Position numbers and translations under genes: made by a program. Under the pieces are notes generated by a model. It did no database searches. It had not been told where the DNA came from and worked only from the letters and a program-made list of their open reading frames with translations. This document shows positions 60,456 through 64,000 of a stretch of 64,000 nt of DNA, piece after piece. The DNA is from CBDFHC01 sp965247585 (GTDB lineage: Bacteria; Chloroflexota; Dehalococcoidia; Lucifugimonadales; GCA-2712585). The stretch lies in NCBI GenBank assembly GCA_965247585.1, contig CBDFHC010000004.1, positions 868,001-932,000 of the forward strand, given 5' to 3'. Each line of letters begins with the position of its first letter. Positions within the stretch are counted from its first letter, which is position 1.

Positions 60456-63188
60456 CTAGACCCGGAAGACCTTCATAACCTCGTCCCCCAGGTGGTTAAT
60501 TACCTTCACTGCGATGCGCCCCGACTTGGGCTTGTCAAAGGGGCGAGAGGTGTCGCTGTTGAGCGTGGCCCAGGCTTCCTCGTTGATCTCGGCCTTGAGG
60601 GTGGTCTTGAGGGACTTGTACGGGTCGTTGGCGCCCAGGAAATAGGCGTGGCGGACGAAGAAACTTTCCTCGTTGTAGTCGGAGTCTATGAACCAGCAAG
60701 CGATCCCCTCGGCTCCGTCGCTCCGGACTTCACCCGTTTGCGGGTGAAACACGTCCACGCCGTTTACCTTCACCCGTATCTGCCCGTTATCTACGTCCAA
60801 GATGTCGATGTCTGGCTCGCCGAAGATGACGAACAGGTTCCCCTTGCCTGTGTTCTTCAGGTCGCCGGCCATGTGCAGGTCGGCGTTCATCCGCGCCTTG
60901 AGCACCGGGATGCGGCCTAGCTTGTCGAACTCCGTGGAGTGGGCGTCGTAGTTGAAGGCGCAGGTAATCAAAGCGTCAAAACCCCCGTCGCCTGCCTCAC
61001 GAGCCGCGGCGACCAGGTCCGGGCGGGACACGGTGCCGAACTCCGGGCCGACAAATATGGCGGCCCGCTTTTCGTTGCCTGATTCTTCATCGCCTTCGAA
61101 ATACCGCCCCTCGGCGCAGACCATGTGCCCCGGCCAAGGCGCAACGGACGTGAAGATAACCTTGTCTTCCTTGTGGGCCTGCTGCACGCCGGAGATTTTG
61201 ACGTTCTCCAGGACCATCTGGACGAAGTCCTGCTCCCCTCTGTGGCCGTTTGTTGATTCTCCAACGCCGTGAATCAACTCGTCGTTCTCGTCCACGGCCA
61301 GGACACGATGGGGAGATATGCTCTCGACGGTGAAGGGTCCAGCCACGCGCACCTTATTCCGGTCCTCGTAGGCTTTGTCGTAGAGGTGTTCAAAGTTGGC
61401 TTTCGCGGCTATGGAGGCGTCGATCTCCTTGTGACGGGCTATCCGCTGCTCCCACCACTGGGCGTGCAGCTTCTTCACTTTGTCTGGCCAGTTATCGTCA
61501 GCGGCACTCGGGATCTCCCACTCCTCCCAGGTCGTGCCCAGCGCTTGGTTGAGCTGCTGGTGCAACGGTTCCAGCACCTCCTGAAACAGCTCCCAGATGA
61601 CGTCGATTTCGACGTTGTGGGCGATGTCGCGCAAAGTTATATGTGGCACCCGCTCGTAGACAAATCCCTGTCGAATGTTGCCGCGCGTTGGAGCTTCAGA
61701 GGGAGCGGAGTGCGTAAGATCGGCTTCCTTAATCTGGCCATCGGGGCTGTCAGCCAGCAGGTAGTAGGGATAGCGCGCTCCCATGATCCGGGCCCGCGCC
61801 AGGGCGAGGGCGACCCTCGATGTGTCGATGGTGATCCACCTCCGGCCCCACTGCTCCGCCACGTAGGCAGTGGTGCCAGAACCACAAGTTGGATCGAGAA
61901 CAAGATCGCCGGGGTCAGTTGCCATCTGGAGACAACGTTCAATAACTTTACGATGGGTTTGAACCACGTAAACCTTATCGCTAGCAAATGCTCCGAATTG
62001 CGTATCAAGCCATACGTTGTTCACCTTCCCCCGAGGCCGCTCGTCAGCATACTTCTTCCAACGAATCTGCCTTCCACTATACCGAACCACTCGGTCGGCC
62101 CACTCACGGCGAGGTAAATTCTCAGTCGCGAAGGCCCATTGCCGACTTGCCGTTGGCTGGAATATCTCGTTCCTAAAAGTTAAAGGAACGGTCCGAGTCT
62201 CACTGGGATGCTGAGATGTCAAATCTCCTAATTCATACTTGCCCCTCTCGTCTTCACCTTGAGGAACAAAATCAGGATCAGAAGAAAAGAGCTGCCTGAA
62301 CTTTACAAATTGCACATTTTTGCCATACCAAAGAAGGTAATCACACACCGTATCAAGGTTGGCAGATGTTCTACCAGTCGAGGTAACGAAAGAGACAATG
62401 CTTATGAAGTTCTTGTCTCCGAATACCTCATCTAGCAGTGCACGAACGCGATGAACGTTTTCATCCCCAATCTGCACGAATACCGATCCGGTGTCGCCTA
62501 GTAGATCCCGTGCCACTGTTAACCGGTCGCGCAAATAGGTTAGATAGGAGTGAATCCCATCTCTCCAGGTATCACGAAACGCCTTGACCTGCTCCGGCTC
62601 GCGGGTGATGTGGGCGGCGTTCCCATCGGTCGCGTCGCGGCTGGTGGTCGACCACTGGAAGTTGGAGTTGAACTTGATGCCGTAAGGCGGGTCGATGTAG
62701 ATGCACTGGACCTTGCCCCGCAGCCCTTCTCGCTCAGCCAGTGACGCCATCACCTGGAGGCTGTCGCCCAGGATCATACGGTTGCTCCAGTTGGCATCGT
62801 GCTGGTAAAACTCGGTCTTGGCGCCCTCGCTGGGAAGCCCGTTGAAGTCGGCGAAGAGATTGAGCTGGTGCTCTTCAGAAGCTCTGTCTGATTTGCTTTG
62901 GCGCAGCAGGTCGTCAATCAGCACCTTGGGGTGTACCTTCTCCTGGATATAAAGCGGAGGGGCCTGCACCACCAGGTCGGACCAGTCTTGCTCGTCCTTC
63001 CCCCGCCAGACCAGCTGGGGGTCCAGGTCGCGGTTCCGGCGCTGGTAGGCTAACTGTATGGGGCTTTGCACGTCCTCGCCCATCACTGATTGGTATTCCG
63101 CCGTGGCGATGTACCTGCGAGACGCTTCCTCGTGGATGAGGGTCTCCACGGACTTTTCAGTTGCTCTTCTGGGTCTCGTTGACGCCAT
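60456..63188 (-). CDS. Type III restriction-modification methyltransferase (Mod), large form
   Basis: From ATG 63188, with AAGGAGG six bases upstream, the protein has 910 residues. It is a beta-class N6-adenine methyltransferase: motif IV (CIYIDPPYGIKF, around residue 170) precedes motif I (DLVLDPTCGSGTTAYVAEQW, around residue 440). NWSNRMILGDSLQVMASL is the typical type III Mod lead-in. Typical Mod proteins are ~600-700 residues; here about 250 extra C-terminal residues contain a beta-rich region and a PD-(D/E)-like ILDVDNGQIRVKVNGVDVFH stretch. It methylates the recognition site and guides Res. The res gene is 10 bases upstream. Confidence 0.85.
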   Translation of the reverse strand: MASTRPRRATEKSVETLIHEEASRRYIATAEYQSVMGEDVQSPIQLAYQRRNRDLDPQLVWRGKDEQDWSDLVVQAPPLYIQEKVHPKVLIDDLLRQSKSDRASEEHQLNLFADFNGLPSEGAKTEFYQHDANWSNRMILGDSLQVMASLAEREGLRGKVQCIYIDPPYGIKFNSNFQWSTTSRDATDGNAAHITREPEQVKAFRDTWRDGIHSYLTYLRDRLTVARDLLGDTGSVFVQIGDENVHRVRALLDEVFGDKNFISIVSFVTSTGRTSANLDTVCDYLLWYGKNVQFVKFRQLFSSDPDFVPQGEDERGKYELGDLTSQHPSETRTVPLTFRNEIFQPTASRQWAFATENLPRREWADRVVRYSGRQIRWKKYADERPRGKVNNVWLDTQFGAFASDKVYVVQTHRKVIERCLQMATDPGDLVLDPTCGSGTTAYVAEQWGRRWITIDTSRVALALARARIMGARYPYYLLADSPDGQIKEADLTHSAPSEAPTRGNIRQGFVYERVPHITLRDIAHNVEIDVIWELFQEVLEPLHQQLNQALGTTWEEWEIPSAADDNWPDKVKKLHAQWWEQRIARHKEIDASIAAKANFEHLYDKAYEDRNKVRVAGPFTVESISPHRVLAVDENDELIHGVGESTNGHRGEQDFVQMVLENVKISGVQQAHKEDKVIFTSVAPWPGHMVCAEGRYFEGDEESGNEKRAAIFVGPEFGTVSRPDLVAAAREAGDGGFDALITCAFNYDAHSTEFDKLGRIPVLKARMNADLHMAGDLKNTGKGNLFVIFGEPDIDILDVDNGQIRVKVNGVDVFHPQTGEVRSDGAEGIACWFIDSDYNEESFFVRHAYFLGANDPYKSLKTTLKAEINEEAWATLNSDTSRPFDKPKSGRIAVKVINHLGDEVMKVFRV

Positions 63189-63198
63189 ACGAGCCTCC

Positions 63199-64000
63199 TT
63201 ACAGGACTTGTTGGATTGAAACCGAACCAATCATCTCGTTAAACCCGGACGCGATCCGGTAGACATCGGTAAACTCGGCGAAGGCCCAGCGGCCATACTG
63301 ACCGAGGTTGTTTACCCCCGGAACCCAGTAGGTTTCCATGGTGGATTTCTTTTCCTTGGCGTCCTCGCGCCGGTAGCCCTTGATCTCGACGACAAGGTGC
63401 AACGGGTCGTCGTGACCGTCGTCCACAAGCACAATGAAATCCGGCAGGTAGGTGCGGGAGTCGGAGCCGTAGCGGTAGGGCACTTCCAGACCCAGGTTGT
63501 GGTTCTTGACATAGGCCTTCACCTGAGGATGGGACTCGGCCATGCGGCAGAACTCCGCCTCCCAATCGCTGTCCAGGATGACCCAGTTGATGTGACATCG
63601 GCGGGCGTCGGTCTGCCAGCGGCTTGTCTTGGACGTGGTGAAGTTAACGTATTGGGTGGAACCGGTGGGATTGTAGGGGTCCAGCATAGCTTTGACGGGC
63701 CGCTCGCCCACCAGGGAACGGGTGATGGCGGCGGTGATGCGTTCGCAGGCCATGTCGGCCAGCTCCTGGTACATGAGCTGCGCCGGATACGTGCCGCCCC
63801 GGCAGACCAGGCAATCGTCAAGCCACTGCTTGGTGATCCGCTTGAGCTGTCCGAACAGGTAGAGCTTGGGTTCCTCGCCGGGGTCGCGCCACTTGGTATA
63901 GAGCAGACGCTGGGTGATGTGAAACAGTAAGGTGGACCGCCGCAGGTCCCGCGTGTGGAACAGGTTGAGGTTCACCCCCTCGCCAATGATCGCCTCGTTC
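63199..64000 (-). CDS. Type III restriction enzyme Res subunit, C-terminal part
   Basis: The gene runs off the right edge; only its last 266 codons are visible, so the helicase domain is outside. The visible part ends with a PD-(D/E)xK nuclease: TYLPDFIVLVDDG...LHLVVEIKGYRREDAKEKKS. It also has the AYVKNHNLGLEVPYRYGSDS segment typical of type III Res proteins. Its 3' end lies 10 bases from mod on the same strand, a res-mod operon. The enzyme cuts unmodified DNA after ATP-dependent translocation or sliding. Confidence 0.85.
   Translation of the reverse strand, partial: NEAIIGEGVNLNLFHTRDLRRSTLLFHITQRLLYTKWRDPGEEPKLYLFGQLKRITKQWLDDCLVCRGGTYPAQLMYQELADMACERITAAITRSLVGERPVKAMLDPYNPTGSTQYVNFTTSKTSRWQTDARRCHINWVILDSDWEAEFCRMAESHPQVKAYVKNHNLGLEVPYRYGSDSRTYLPDFIVLVDDGHDDPLHLVVEIKGYRREDAKEKKSTMETYWVPGVNNLGQYGRWAFAEFTDVYRIASGFNEMIGSVSIQQVL

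Overview
The window looks like a chromosomal stretch from an uncultivated, GC-rich bacterium, most likely a Chloroflexota of the Dehalococcoidia/SAR202 kind. This is an inference from gene content: a tRNA-tuf-rpmG-secE-nusG-rplKAJL block surrounded by luciferase-like monooxygenases, CaiB-type CoA-transferases, NIPSNAP, MmgE/PrpD and N-acyl-D-amino-acid amidohydrolase families. No 16S rRNA or marker tree is available here to settle it. GTG and TTG starts and one- or four-base overlaps between genes are common.

Layout. (1) 1-5.7 kb is the right end of a prophage or tail-bearing island. It holds four phage tail genes, including a tail protein ending in a jelly-roll domain and a tandem-repeat beta-propeller, then a KOW-like small gene, a DUF3800 gene and a tyrosine integrase facing a tRNA-Ser(UGA). 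A scrap of a second integrase lies inside. (2) 5.8-9.8 kb is decaying DNA: a C2H2 zinc-finger/membrane gene split by an intact IS630-type element, an Eis-like acetyltransferase and a VOC gene killed by two in-frame stops. (3) 9.9-25.7 kb is a catabolic accessory region ending in citrate synthase. (4) 25.8-29.4 kb holds a MidA-type methyltransferase, a frameshifted RNase H-like exonuclease, an HD-hydrolase remnant, TrmI, and a peroxiredoxin whose active-site position is an in-frame TGA followed by a hairpin, a strong candidate selenoprotein.

(5) 29.5-34.9 kb holds three tRNAs, tuf, rpmG, secE, nusG, rplK, rplA, an L10-leader region, rplJ, rplL and a zinc-ribbon gene. (6) 34.9-48.6 kb holds a radical-SAM protein with unusual cysteine spacing, an S41 'protease' without its catalytic Ser and Lys, an oligopeptide ABC transporter lacking ATPases, an MA-type metalloprotease, a coiled-coil membrane gene broken at a C9 tract, a PilB/GspE ATPase behind a near-perfect sigma-70 promoter, RadC and a cupin. 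(7) 48.7-53.6 kb holds MaoC and two CoA-transferases in one operon, with a divergent SelA-like PLP enzyme.

(8) 53.6-60.4 kb is a complete phosphate regulon on the minus strand: response regulator, kinase, PstS, PstC, PstA, PstB and PhoU. Three TTAACA-like repeats in PhoP-box phase lie upstream of pstS. (9) 60.4-64 kb is a type III restriction-modification system whose Res gene runs off the right edge.

The most interesting items are the probable selenocysteine peroxiredoxin, the zinc-finger gene split by an IS and followed by a G12 tract, the catalytically dead S41 lipoprotein, the CX8CX2C radical-SAM protein, and a diverged repeat shared by two intergenic regions 9 kb apart.
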